NCBI GenBank assembly: GCA_001709035.1
Contig: LVKA01000008.1
Coordinates: 682,001 to 746,000 of the forward strand
Direction: 5' to 3'
DNA: 64,000 nucleotides
Source of the DNA: Candidatus Thiodiazotropha endoloripes
Lineage (GTDB): Bacteria > Pseudomonadota > Gammaproteobacteria > Chromatiales > Chromatiaceae
Shown: positions 53,868 to 62,296 of the stretch, one piece after another
How positions within the stretch are numbered: position 1 is the first letter of the stretch
How the letters are laid out: the number at the start of each line of letters is the position of its first letter
Made by a program: the position numbers and the translations under genes
The notes under the pieces: model-generated
Seen by the model: the letters and a program-made list of their open reading frames with translations, nothing else
What the model was told of the DNA's origin: nothing
Databases searched by the model: none

Positions 53868-55197
53868 TCGTTGTCGTCAGGTTGTACTGAACCTTCTCAA
53901 TCGCCTCTCTCATTGCCTCAATCGTCTGGCCTTTGCTGTAGGTATTGAATGCCAGTGCATGGGACTTGTGGCCGACAATACGTTCAATCAGTATCCCGCT
54001 AACGTCTGCCTGTTCCATCTTTGTTATGAAGGTATGACGTAGGCCGTGGAAAACGTAATCTTTTCCGAACCCAAGAGACTTCTTCACTCTGCCGAATACC
54101 TTGCCGATGTTCCAGCTGGGGCGCATATCGGGTCCTCCGGGCACAAGGCCCTTGATCAGTGGGCCTGTATCCCTGGAATCAATCAATGATCCGATAAGTG
54201 GTTTAATGGCGCTGTGGATCGGTACTTCTCTCACGGCAGATGCAGTCTTACCTTCGCGGACCTTGAAGGCACCATCAGTACAATCCTCTACCTGTAATGA
54301 ACAAATCTCATCGCGCCTCATGCCTGTGTGAATGGCTATCAGGGTTATTGAGTGGCATCTGCTGGCATTCTCACGGGATACCTGCTGCTTTTCTTCTTTA
54401 GATATCCTTGAGAACTCAGCGAGGACCGTCTGAAGCTGTGTGTCTGACCAAGCCTTACGGTCGGTATCTTCCGGCTTAACCTCTGCTCTACGTCCTCTGA
54501 TTGCTTCTAGTTTGATGCTACCGAAGGGGTTTCGATTGACAATACGCTTGGACTGTACCCAGTCAAAGAATAGGTTGAGAGTATTCAATCTTCTTTGCTT
54601 GGTCTTATGTACCACTCCGCTATTGATGATATGTCTATCAACGAAATTCCATGCCTCATCCTCACTCAGGCAGCTATGTATAGGCACATCCCGGCCTAAC
54701 TCATCTGCCCAGATGTCAACCATCTTCATCCGGTCCCGTACGGCACCATTAGTTAATCCATCAGCACACCAACTTTCATACTCAGCTAATAATGATCTAA
54801 GGGAAGGGGAGTCCTTCTTTGCCTTAGCGATCATAAGGGCCTGCTTGATGTTCTCTGCTTCTGTCTGTTCATGCTTGTTGACGTACATCTCAAGGGCATC
54901 CAGCAGACCAGCCTCAGCATTACCTTCTGGTGTATCCTCCGCGCTTCCTTTCAGCTTGTGGAGCTGTTTAGCCATGCGGATCACTAATGGAACGTCCCGC
55001 CCTTCGTCTTGAGCTTCCTCCACTTCCCTATGGAACTCAGTGTGCATCATGTCCCTGAGCCTGCGGGCTTCGTTGATGTCACGGGTTTTGAGAGATTTCG
55101 TGAAGAATGTCCCGTAGACCTCCTGCATAAATACAGGGTATTTGCGCTTGTAATAGAATGTATGGCCCCTCTTGACCATATATTTCATATCTGACAT
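53833..55197 (-). CDS. int: Tyrosine recombinase/integrase of the element
   Basis: About 454 residues from ATG 55197, preferred over 55272 because GGGGCGGTG precedes it. The N-terminal segment (MVKRGHTFYYKRKYP) is DUF6538-like; a core-binding SAM-like domain spans about 130-230. The catalytic domain shows HTGMRRDEICSLQ (Arg), FHGLRHTF (His-x2-Arg), GHKSHALAFNTYS (His and Tyr). It should catalyse integration and excision at the tRNA-His att site. Arm-like repeats lie 16-36 bp upstream of its start. Confidence 0.93.
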   Translation of the reverse strand: MSDMKYMVKRGHTFYYKRKYPVFMQEVYGTFFTKSLKTRDINEARRLRDMMHTEFHREVEEAQDEGRDVPLVIRMAKQLHKLKGSAEDTPEGNAEAGLLDALEMYVNKHEQTEAENIKQALMIAKAKKDSPSLRSLLAEYESWCADGLTNGAVRDRMKMVDIWADELGRDVPIHSCLSEDEAWNFVDRHIINSGVVHKTKQRRLNTLNLFFDWVQSKRIVNRNPFGSIKLEAIRGRRAEVKPEDTDRKAWSDTQLQTVLAEFSRISKEEKQQVSRENASRCHSITLIAIHTGMRRDEICSLQVEDCTDGAFKVREGKTASAVREVPIHSAIKPLIGSLIDSRDTGPLIKGLVPGGPDMRPSWNIGKVFGRVKKSLGFGKDYVFHGLRHTFITKMEQADVSGILIERIVGHKSHALAFNTYSKGQTIEAMREAIEKVQYNLTTTTNPALSQEHAL

Positions 55198-55212
55198 GAT
55201 CACCGCCCCTGA

Positions 55213-55233
55213 AGTAGTACTGCTAGGTAGTAC
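55213..55233. promoter_or_regulatory. Right pair of integrase arm-like repeats
   Basis: AGTAGTAC (55213-55220) and GGTAGTAC (55226-55233), 13 bp apart, match the left cluster at 42337-42389. They sit upstream of int and could also repress it. Confidence 0.55.
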
Positions 55234-55297
55234 AGGGTAGACGAGTAAGTTGCTGAATTCAATAGGAATCATGGACTTGCGAAAAGCGGCCTGAGCA

Positions 55298-55315
55298 ACC
55301 CATCGTCCACCCCAT
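55298..55315 (+). other. attR core
   Basis: ACCCATCGTCCACCCCAT, an exact repeat of the tRNA-His 3' end at 42267-42284. It lies 10 bp before tRNA-Lys. Confidence 0.88.
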
Positions 55316-55324
55316 CTTCAGAAC

Positions 55325-55400
55325 GGGCCATTAGCTCAGCTGGTAGAGCAGTGGACTCTTAATCCATTGGTCGAAGGTTCGAATCCTTCATGGCCCACCA
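55325..55400 (+). tRNA. tRNA-Lys (CUU)
   Basis: A 76-nt cloverleaf: acceptor GGGCCAT/ATGGCCC, anticodon loop ACTCTTAAT around CTT, T-loop TTCGAAT, and encoded CCA. It was presumably the fourth gene of the Pro-Arg-His-Lys operon before the element inserted. No clear promoter is visible between the int gene and this tRNA. Confidence 0.95.
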
Positions 55401-55412
55401 CAAATCCATAAA

Positions 55413-55441
55413 AACCCGAGCTTTCGCGTTCGGGTTTTTTT
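55413..55441 (+). terminator. Rho-independent terminator of the tRNA operon
   Basis: AACCCGAG (55413-55420) pairs with TTCGGGTT (55429-55436), followed by a T7 run. It ends the original tRNA operon. Confidence 0.9.
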
Positions 55442-55500
55442 ATTTCTACAAGGGAGATTCGAACCTTCGACTTTAAAAAAGTCAGGTTCGACAGCCGAGC
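55414..55500 (+). repeat. Post-tRNA-Lys repeat, copy A
   Basis: Includes the terminator stem, then GGGAGATTCGAACCTTCGAC and CAGGTTCGACAGCCGAGC. Related copies occur at 58454-58544 and 62753-62810. Confidence 0.5.
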
Positions 55501-55515
55501 TTCTCTCTGCCCGGA

Positions 55516-56574
55516 TTATCTACGCCCATACCAGGTTCCTTTGCCGGTGCCATGCTGGCTCAGGTGTCCCGCGACGACCAGGGCTTGTAGGTGCTTTTTC
55601 ACCGTGTTGCGATTGGCCCCTGTGATCTTGACGATCTGACCGATAGTTAGTCGCCCGTGCTCTTTGGCGATATCCAGGATTTGCACGGAGAGTTCCGGCA
55701 GTTTCTCGACCAGGATTTTCTCGCGCGCGATCTTGGTTTCCAGGCGCGCTTTTTGTTTTTGCAAAGCGTGCAGAAAGTACATAACCCATGGCTGCCAGTC
55801 GGGGGTGGCGGTGCGGATCGTACCTTGTGTTCCGCGCAGCGCCATGTAATAGCCTTCCTTGGTTTGCTCGATGACGCTTTCCAGTGAGCTATAGGGCACA
55901 TAGGCGTAGCCGCTTCGCAGAAGCAGCAGCGAAGTGAGTACACGGGACAGGCGGCCATTGCCGTCCTGGAAGGGGTGGATTTCTAGGAAAACAACAGTAA
56001 AGACCGCAATGACCAGGAGCGGATGAAGCTGTTTTTCTTCCAGTGCCTCGCTTGTCCAGTCAATGAGTTCTCTCATGAGGCGCGGTGTATCGAACGGTGT
56101 GGCGGTTTCGAATACGACGCCGATTTCTTTGCCCTCGGCGTCAAATGCCATCACATGGTTTGGGTTGGTCTTGTATTCACCCCTGTGGCGTTCATCCTTG
56201 GCGCTGTAGACGAGCAGGTCGCGGTGCAACTGTTTGACATGGTTTTCTGTGATATCAATGTCATTGGCGCGGACGAAGATCGTTTCCATGACTTCGGCAT
56301 AGCCCACAACTTCCTGTTCGTCGCGGGTGTCGAACTTTTTAATCTCGATGTTCCTGAGTAATCGGTCGACCTCTCGGTCGGATAGCTTGCTGCCCTCGAT
56401 ACGGGTTGACGAGCCAATACTTTCGATTGTCGCAACATGGCGCAGGGCCGACAGCCGCTCCGGGGCGAGCGTTCCCAGGGCGCGCCACGCGCCCTTGAAC
56501 TCATCCAGCTCGGCAATCAGCGAGAGGATTTCGCGGGTAATGTTGAGGGTGTCGGTGTTCAAGCTCATACCCAT
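55516..56574 (-). CDS. Fic-domain protein with C-terminal winged helix
   Basis: About 352 residues from ATG 56574 (56568 and 56604 are alternatives; none has a clear ribosome site). The Fic active site is EIHPFQDGNGRLSR (HPFx-D/E-GNGRxxR). SIGSSTRIEG in the N-terminal helix fits the inhibitory S/T-x3-E-G motif of class II Fic proteins, so AMPylation is likely self-restrained. The C-terminal ILDIAKEHGRLTIGQIVKI then NRNTVKKHLQAL is a winged helix. Repeated TACCCATA sequences overlap the start, suggesting autoregulation. Confidence 0.9.
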   Translation of the reverse strand: MGMSLNTDTLNITREILSLIAELDEFKGAWRALGTLAPERLSALRHVATIESIGSSTRIEGSKLSDREVDRLLRNIEIKKFDTRDEQEVVGYAEVMETIFVRANDIDITENHVKQLHRDLLVYSAKDERHRGEYKTNPNHVMAFDAEGKEIGVVFETATPFDTPRLMRELIDWTSEALEEKQLHPLLVIAVFTVVFLEIHPFQDGNGRLSRVLTSLLLLRSGYAYVPYSSLESVIEQTKEGYYMALRGTQGTIRTATPDWQPWVMYFLHALQKQKARLETKIAREKILVEKLPELSVQILDIAKEHGRLTIGQIVKITGANRNTVKKHLQALVVAGHLSQHGTGKGTWYGRR

Positions 56575-56640
56575 ATAAATACCCAAAAATACCCATATAA
56601 GCAAGAATTAATCGAAATCATTCAAAACAATACCCATAAA
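56568..56640. promoter_or_regulatory. Operator-like direct repeats at the fic start
   Basis: TACCCATATAA occurs at 56568-56578 and 56590-56600 (22 bp apart), TACCCATAAA at 56631-56640, with a diverged TACCCAAAAA at 56580. Helical spacing of 22 and 41 bp fits binding of one regulator to one DNA face, possibly the Fic protein's winged helix. Confidence 0.5.
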
Positions 56641-56712
56641 CACCCAGAAAAAGCTTCTCCAAATGAAAAGCCTCTGCATCGGCGAGGGTAAGGTCGCGAA
56701 TTTGGGCGAGTG

Positions 56713-56838
56713 CTATTTCAACTCCGTCAGCATTACCGGCTGACCAAAACTTTCCAACGTCGAACCGCTGGTGGCGAAAAATGTCTCCCAAATCGCCCGC
56801 AAGGCATTCAGCTTGCGGTAGGTGCATTCCGGAGACAT
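56713..56838 (-). pseudogene. Possible remnant of an unidentified gene
   Basis: A 41-codon minus frame (MSPECTYRKLNALRAIWETF and on, ending MLTELK) has natural-looking composition. The upstream in-frame sequence (IWVKAAPDPFDAENVLT) continues for about 20 codons before a stop. No complete gene remains. Probably a decayed 3' end; identity unknown. Confidence 0.3.
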
Positions 56839-56940
56839 AGTTAACACATTCTCCGCGTCGAAAGGATCAGGAGCCGCTTTGACCCAGATTTTAAGCTGAT
56901 CAAAGGATCAAAGGATCCAAGATCAGAAGTTGCACTTTGA

Positions 56941-57267
56941 TTAATCATCCACCAGATTAAAATATCCACGCTGAAGAGCATGCTTCAATTGGTCAAAACT
57001 CTCTATTGCTTCTAGGTACGCCTCTCTCGCTTCTTTGGTCTCATAACACAGCTTGTTGGTTAAATGCTCCTCATCCGCATGTGCGATCATGAGCACATCC
57101 TTGAGGTACTTTGCTCTTAATATCGAGATGGATTGCGCCAGTTCCAGAAAATCAGATTTCTTGATATCACCGGCGATCTCCTTTATCGCCTGGCTGTTCA
57201 TTTCTGAAATCTGGTGTTCAAATGACTGCATCAATCGTCTGACTTTGATTTCACGTTCACCCGACAT
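56941..57267 (-). CDS. Small helical protein of unknown function
   Basis: About 108 residues from ATG 57267; GGAGA (57272-57276) fixes this start over the ATG at 57279. Entirely helical and charged (MSGEREIKVRRLMQSFEHQI; DFLELAQSISILRAKYLKDV). No family recognised. It lies 62 bp after the HDOD gene on the same strand, so it may work with it. Confidence 0.6.
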   Translation of the reverse strand: MSGEREIKVRRLMQSFEHQISEMNSQAIKEIAGDIKKSDFLELAQSISILRAKYLKDVLMIAHADEEHLTNKLCYETKEAREAYLEAIESFDQLKHALQRGYFNLVDD

Positions 57268-57329
57268 ATTTTTCTCCATAAAGGAATGATTGCGGAAAGC
57301 ACTTGTAACTGTAAGAGATAGTGTAGCAA

Positions 57330-58175
57330 TCAGGTCAATAAGATATCACCAGCATCCTCTTCCAGGTCGCTGTAGTCGGTATTGGTAAGTCCCAGGGACT
57401 CAAGCACCCCATCCTTGATCCCGCTCCACTCGGGTTTGGGGTGAAATCTCCTGGTACGTTCGACGATATTTTCTGCCAGCTTAAGGATTGAGTGGGAGGT
57501 GAGAAAGTATTCTGTCTCCTGTCTGACCAGTGTCTCTTCCTCGTGATGCCTCAAAATAACATCACAGATCTTCTTGGGAAGGTCCCAAGAACTCGAGATA
57601 TAGTAACCGACAACAGCATGATTGGTATTGTAGTGCTGTTCCTCAAGTTCAATGATAGAGACATCATGGTTCTCATTGGACTCGATCAGAAGCTCTTTGT
57701 AATTCATGAATTTGATAGCAAGCGCAGGGATGCCACAGTCATGAAACAGCCCGACTGCGTAAAGATCCTCGATGGGAACACTGTGTTTAATTTTCCGTCC
57801 GACGAAGGCCATTGTTTTGGCGACATCGGTTGCTTCGTCCCAGAAACGCTCCAGTGAAATACAGGCCTTCTGTGACATGAGCCGCTTAATTTCATATGTG
57901 GCAATCAGTGTGGTTACTGTGTCTACGCCTAGCAGTACAACCGCTTGCTGGATGTCGGCGATCTGTCTCGCCATACTGTAGAATGGCGAGTTGATAGTCT
58001 TCAGGATTGCCGCAGAGAGTCCTACGTCAGACGATACGGTATCGGCTACATTCTCCGGGCTTGCTTTGCCTGTGCTTATGAGTTTGTGAAGGTTATCCAG
58101 AACTTCAGGCTTGGCAGGAATGTGGAAGCCACGCAGTATCTGCTCGGCCATTTCAACACTGACTGCTATATTCAT
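57330..58175 (-). CDS. HDOD-domain protein
   Basis: 281 residues. The HDOD domain spans about residues 15-210: FHIPAKPEVLDNLHKLI, VADTVSSDVGLSAAILKTINSPFY and VVLLGVDTVTTLIATYEI, then GLFHDCGIPAL (HD-like). HDOD proteins lack full HD catalytic residues and act in signalling, often with c-di-GMP or chemotaxis systems. It sits alone with the small helical gene. Confidence 0.88.
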   Translation of the reverse strand: MNIAVSVEMAEQILRGFHIPAKPEVLDNLHKLISTGKASPENVADTVSSDVGLSAAILKTINSPFYSMARQIADIQQAVVLLGVDTVTTLIATYEIKRLMSQKACISLERFWDEATDVAKTMAFVGRKIKHSVPIEDLYAVGLFHDCGIPALAIKFMNYKELLIESNENHDVSIIELEEQHYNTNHAVVGYYISSSWDLPKKICDVILRHHEEETLVRQETEYFLTSHSILKLAENIVERTRRFHPKPEWSGIKDGVLESLGLTNTDYSDLEEDAGDILLT

Positions 58176-58453
58176 CTATTGCTGTTCCTGGTAAATGTTT
58201 GTTTTTATTAATTAAACCTATCAAGGTCTGCTTCTTTAATAGAATCGGCGAGTAAAGCCGCGTCTTTAGTCATTTTTCAGAGTCTGATTGAAACTAAATT
58301 GATTATGATTCGGGGGCTCTTTCACGTTCGAACTTCCCAGTGTCAATGAATCAATAAATAAGATACGGGTTCCTAAATTGCCTTCCTTCTGAGGTGAATC
58401 AAGATCAATGATTAGCTTTTCCAAGTTCGTGTGAGCTATGTGTGGATAAGCTG
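58176..58453. other. Intergenic DNA upstream of the HDOD gene
   Basis: AT-rich; likely carries the HDOD promoter. No gene seen. Confidence 0.4.
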
Positions 58454-58544
58454 CATAAAAAACCGGTCAGAAGCGTTCGGGTTTTTAATATACGGAGGAT
58501 TTCGAAGCTTCGATTTCGAATCGGCCAGGTTCGACAGGCGAGCG
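58454..58544 (+). repeat. Post-tRNA-Lys repeat, copy B
   Basis: ATAAAAAACCGG...GCGTTCGGGTTTTTAAT, then GGAGGATTTCGAAGCTTCGA and CCAGGTTCGACAGGCGAGC align with 55408-55500 downstream of tRNA-Lys. The terminator stem is degraded. Confidence 0.5.
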
Positions 58545-58787
58545 AAGCTGATCGTAGGCGTCTTTTGCCAACGACCTGACAGGCGAGGCACCACCAGGTA
58601 GTCGTTCATGGCTTAGCAGATTCTATGCCGAATAGCTTGTTTCGCAGAGACACCAAATTGCCATAGGATGTATGAGGAAAATTGTTATTTCAGTAGTGCT
58701 GTATGATCAATATATTGCTGCCTTCGTCCTTGGGCAGCAATTAGCTTTGGTTTAAACTCAGATGGCTGTCAACGTGGAGAAATCAAC

Positions 58788-59095
58788 ATGACGCAGCTAT
58801 TGATGGGGTGATCCTATGGATGAGTGTCCACCTGTCCCCGTCCTTATTACCGCAGCTACGAGATGGCCTGGTCAAGCGGATCGGTGAAGGCCCATACCTG
58901 GACCTGTTCGCATTGTTGATTATCACTGGTGTGATGCTGATCGTATTTGGCTGGCGTAGCACACAGCCAACCCAGGTGTATGCGCCAATGGCCGGCTTGC
59001 GTCATCCAGCCATGCTTTTAGTCGTAATCGGATTTGTATTGATGGTTGCGGCCAGTTTTCCACAAATTAGAGATCCGGATCGATACGAGTGTTAG
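58788..59095 (+). pseudogene. nnrU fragment, frameshifted and truncated
   Basis: ATG 58788 (after CGTGGAGA) encodes MTQLLMG; then the frame breaks at GGGG (58805-58808) and continues as VILWMSVHLSPSLLPQLRDG. Adding one G would give one continuous NnrU-like N-terminus. VHL-x-PSLLPQLRDGLVKRIGEGPYLDL and the two membrane helices match NnrU-family inner-membrane proteins. The frame stops at 59095, well short of the usual length of about 190 residues, inside the 3' end of the convergent PDZ gene. Confidence 0.7.
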
Positions 59096-59915
59096 TTAAA
59101 CGCACACCCATCGGTCCGCGTGGTATCCACAGCATCATCTCCTGGCCGTCACGTCTGACGGTGACACTGACATATTCATCGCGGTTGCCCTGGGTGGTCG
59201 CCTGCTGCAACTCGGTATAGTCGAACAGTCGTTGCTCGTCGTACGCCAGGATCATGTCGCCCTGTTTGAAGCCGGCCTGCTCGGCTGCGGAGCTCATCAT
59301 CACCGAGTCGATGCGAATCCGGTTCGACTCGCCGTTGTTATAGAGGTAGCGGTCGTAGATGTCATCACCAAATTCATCGCGTATTGAGATATCCTCTGCC
59401 AGCAGCTCGTTGAGCTCATCGCTGTAGCGTTCCGTGTCGAGATAGCCACCGCGGATGGCGGTATCGCGCAGTTCCAGCCTTTTCAGATCGAGCGCGCTGC
59501 TGCGGCGAACGAACTCCTCCGCCGCTACTGGGTCAACGCCAGCATTCAGCAGATTGTTGGTAAAGGTGGACGCATTGTCGCTGGACGGCATCTCTGAGCT
59601 TTCTGATATCGTTTCATCATTCTCAAGCGTGGCTGAGGGCTTCGATGCACCCATTTCTTGTAATGCCTGCTCGAGTTGCTCGACGCGCGAGATTAAATGA
59701 TCGACACGGTTTTGCAACAATTCAAGGTCGTTGGTCTGTGATTCGCCGGGTGCTGCGGTAACAGCTGAGGTTTTCACGGGTTCGGATGGTTGTGCAGGTG
59801 TGGCCGCCATCGCCGGCGCGATGGGCTCATCATGCTGTTGCGACGGGGTCATGAAGATGCCAGTCAGGGCGCCAAGAGCAAACAGGCCGGGGATAAAAAT
59901 GATCTGCTTATTCAT
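59067..59915 (-). CDS. Membrane-anchored PDZ-domain protein
   Basis: About 282 residues from ATG 59915. The N-terminal helix (IIFIPGLFALGALTGIFM) acts as anchor or signal. A Pro/Ala-rich linker and a short coiled coil (LELLQNRVDHLISRVEQLEQ) follow, then a helical segment and a C-terminal PDZ domain (IRIDSVMMSSAAEQAGFKQGDMILAYDEQRLF) at about 185-260. No protease domain is present. It may be a periplasmic scaffold. Its 3' end overlaps the nnrU remnant. Confidence 0.8.
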   Translation of the reverse strand: MNKQIIFIPGLFALGALTGIFMTPSQQHDEPIAPAMAATPAQPSEPVKTSAVTAAPGESQTNDLELLQNRVDHLISRVEQLEQALQEMGASKPSATLENDETISESSEMPSSDNASTFTNNLLNAGVDPVAAEEFVRRSSALDLKRLELRDTAIRGGYLDTERYSDELNELLAEDISIRDEFGDDIYDRYLYNNGESNRIRIDSVMMSSAAEQAGFKQGDMILAYDEQRLFDYTELQQATTQGNRDEYVSVTVRRDGQEMMLWIPRGPMGVRLTNTRIDPDL

Positions 59916-60501
59916 TCGTTCATGGCATCTATTGCCGCGTGAGATTAATCCACGCGTAGATGGTAATTGATGGTAGATGCTGCTTATTGACACCGTAACG
60001 GCCGTGTAATTCCCCTTCAGGCTGGATTCAATGGACATGATCGATGGTATGGAAGTATCGAAGCTGGCACCATCTGACGTTGGGGTGGCGAAACTGATAA
60101 CTGCGTGGGCACAGACCGATAACGTCAGAAGGATTACCCAGACTGCTGATTTGTAAATCAGGTCTTTTGGTGTTGCACCCTGGGTGGACTGTGTAGGATT
60201 GGCTGGATTACCCAGGAATGGAGCGGTATTTGTCGTTGTGTTCGGACCGTAAAGGCGAATGCTGTTGACTTCGCAACTCCCAAGCCTGAAATGCCGAACA
60301 CCCGATGACTGTTTACTTTACCTTTAGATGTAAAAAGCGACCTACAGCCTTGATTATTTACCCTGGGAAGGGATTTTGCTTGCATACAAACTCATCACCT
60401 TTGCCATTGGATTTTCATTGACAGGCAGAGTGGTAGGATGTTCGTACTGCCTCAGCACGCCCTTTTGTTTTCAGAAGGGTGTGTATTTTACTGTTCAGGC
60501 A
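59916..60501. other. 586-bp intergenic region
   Basis: Between the PDZ and aminotransferase genes. A 41-codon plus frame from 60031 (MDMIDGMEVSKLAPSDVGVA) and a 75-codon minus frame (60158-60385) lack ribosome sites or family features. Nothing firm. Confidence 0.45.
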
Positions 60502-61815
60502 TTATGATTCGTTCAACCACGTCTCGATCCGGTCCATCGCATTGATCAGGTTTGGACAGTATTCGCGCAGGAACGCCTGGTCGATCTCTGTTTCAGGATC
60601 TGCCGCAGCAAGCGCACGTTCACCGTCGAAGTCGACATAGGCCATGCGTACGGTGAATTCTGTGGCTGGCCTGCCGAAATCGGTGCCGGGCAGACAGGCC
60701 ACACCTGCATCGTCGAGCAGTTGCTTGCATAGGTCGCGGGAGGTCTTGATGGCGGATGCGGCAAAGCGTTCGTGATGAAAGCTGAAGTCTGGGAACAGGT
60801 AGAAACCGCCTTCAGGGTCTGCCAACTCGCAGCCCATCTGGCGCAGTCGGCCGGTCAGAGACTGCCCCAAGCCTTTGAGTATGCGGCGTGAGCGACTTAG
60901 ATAATCGGTGATATCCGAACCGCCTTCGAAAGCACGAATCGCTGCATACTGGATGGGTGCACTCACCGTGGTGAAGGTTTCGCTTGCGACCACGGCCATC
61001 GCGTCGAGCAGCCAGCGAAGACCTTCCGGAAACAGGAAGGTACCGAGGCGCCAGCCACCGGCGCCAGCCCATTTGCTCAAGCCACTGCTGATGATGGTGC
61101 CTTGCGGGTAGTGACGTGCGATGGAATGATGTTCGCCTTCGTAGTGCAGTTCGCTGTATATCTCATCCGATAGCACGAGCATGCCGTAGCGCTCTGCGAC
61201 CATTGCGATCGCCTTCAACTCCGCATCACTGTAGGTGATCCCGACGGGATTGTTCGGGTAGTTCAGGATCAACAGGCGCGGCCGGCCCGGGTCCTCGAGA
61301 CAAATCGCTTCGAGTTCTTCAGCTTGGATGCGCCAACCGTTCTCGGCCAGTGTATTGACGCGCCGGATCTGGCGCCCGATGATCGAAGCCTGCGGCGAAT
61401 AGGAGACCCAACTCGGAGCCGGGATCACCAGGTCACCATAGAATACCAACTGTAAAATGAACATCAGCTCCTTCGAGCCGGGTCCGATCAGTACATCTTC
61501 GGCCGTGCGCTCGATGCCGTTGACCCGGGAATGGAAGTCCGCCACGGCCGAGCGCAATGCCTGCAGGCCACGTACCGGCAGGTAATCTTTCTGATGTGCG
61601 TTACTCTGCAGCGCGGCAACGACACTGCTGGGTACCGGGAACGGTGATTGACCGAGTCCCAGTCGATAGATCGTTTTCCCGGCCTGCTGCAAGGCAGAGC
61701 TCTCTTCATTGATCGCCAGCGTGGCCGATGTGTCCAGTCCGCGGACGTTCAGGTTAAGGTGTACGCAGGGTGATGCCAAACCACGTCTTGCACTATTCAG
61801 ATTGACGACATTCAT
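60502..61815 (-). CDS. Class I/II pyridoxal-phosphate aminotransferase
   Basis: 437 residues of fold-type I. GLGQSPFPVP and DYLPVRGLQALRSAVA (N-terminal), IGPGSKELMFILQL, NYPNNPVG (substrate/PLP), LSDEIYSELHYEG (Asp for the PLP nitrogen), SSGLSKWAGAGGWRLG (Schiff-base Lys, about residue 270) and a C-terminal Arg region are present. Related to aspartate/aromatic aminotransferases; substrate not predictable. Stands alone. Confidence 0.9.
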   Translation of the reverse strand: MNVVNLNSARRGLASPCVHLNLNVRGLDTSATLAINEESSALQQAGKTIYRLGLGQSPFPVPSSVVAALQSNAHQKDYLPVRGLQALRSAVADFHSRVNGIERTAEDVLIGPGSKELMFILQLVFYGDLVIPAPSWVSYSPQASIIGRQIRRVNTLAENGWRIQAEELEAICLEDPGRPRLLILNYPNNPVGITYSDAELKAIAMVAERYGMLVLSDEIYSELHYEGEHHSIARHYPQGTIISSGLSKWAGAGGWRLGTFLFPEGLRWLLDAMAVVASETFTTVSAPIQYAAIRAFEGGSDITDYLSRSRRILKGLGQSLTGRLRQMGCELADPEGGFYLFPDFSFHHERFAASAIKTSRDLCKQLLDDAGVACLPGTDFGRPATEFTVRMAYVDFDGERALAAADPETEIDQAFLREYCPNLINAMDRIETWLNES

Positions 61816-62296
61816 GACAAGTTCCCGGATATCAATTTCAGTTGATAGTAATATTGCAACAGCTGTACCAGTCGGGTTAATTCTGAGTAAGTCATTGATA
61901 TTTAGTTTTTAATCCTGGTGTTTACCGCATTCTGTTAGACTGGTCGCACCAAGTCGGTGCGTGAAATGACGCGTGTTTCGCCGAGCTGGTGCAGTTGCCG
62001 GAAAGCTCGGCAGTGGAATTCTTCACCGAATCGATCCGTCGTGGCTGGGTATCAAAGGCTTCTACACCCGGGTGAAAAGAGTGTTTGTCGACACCTTCGT
62101 TGTCGCCGATTTACTGAGGTTGCCTTGATTTGTAAGAGTGCTGTGATGAGTAGGTGAAGAGAGGTGTGATCAAGGTCTGCCATCCACGGCTCTAAGACCG
62201 GCTGATCAGCAACAGCTGTGAACAGGCCCTGGACCATGGATGGTTCTGTGGTGACAATGGGGCCTTCTTGAGATTGATCTGAAAAGCGAGGATTCG
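61816..62296. other. Intergenic region, possible decayed sequence
   Basis: 481 bp. The stretch 61990-62080 reads LVQLPESSAVEFFTESIRRG in one frame, like a coding fragment, but it has no start or continuation. A GTGAACAGGCCCTGG motif (62218-62232) is a diverged end-motif copy. No supported gene. Confidence 0.4.

Larger units (their letters stand above)
42267..55315. mobile_element. 13-kb integrative element in tRNA-His
   Basis: Bounded by an 18-bp direct repeat of the tRNA-His 3' end, with a tyrosine integrase next to the right end. Cargo genes on the plus strand (42.4-47.0 kb) are visibly more AT-rich than the host. A minus-strand module (47.3-52.6 kb) has helicase-like, HNH and small DNA-binding-like genes plus iterons. 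No relaxase, capsid, portal, terminase or conjugation gene is seen. I noticed no copy of the host dispersed repeats inside. It resembles a phage satellite or integrated plasmid-like island. Confidence 0.85.

Noticed and set aside
42267-55315. Complete prophage
   Set aside because: No terminase, portal, capsid, tail or lysis genes were found in the whole segment.
60158-60385. 75-codon minus frame
   Set aside because: No ribosome site, no family features, and it lies in an otherwise empty region.
61957-62157. 66-codon frame after the aminotransferase gene
   Set aside because: Cys/Arg-rich shadow translation with no ribosome site; a different frame looks slightly more coding but is not intact.
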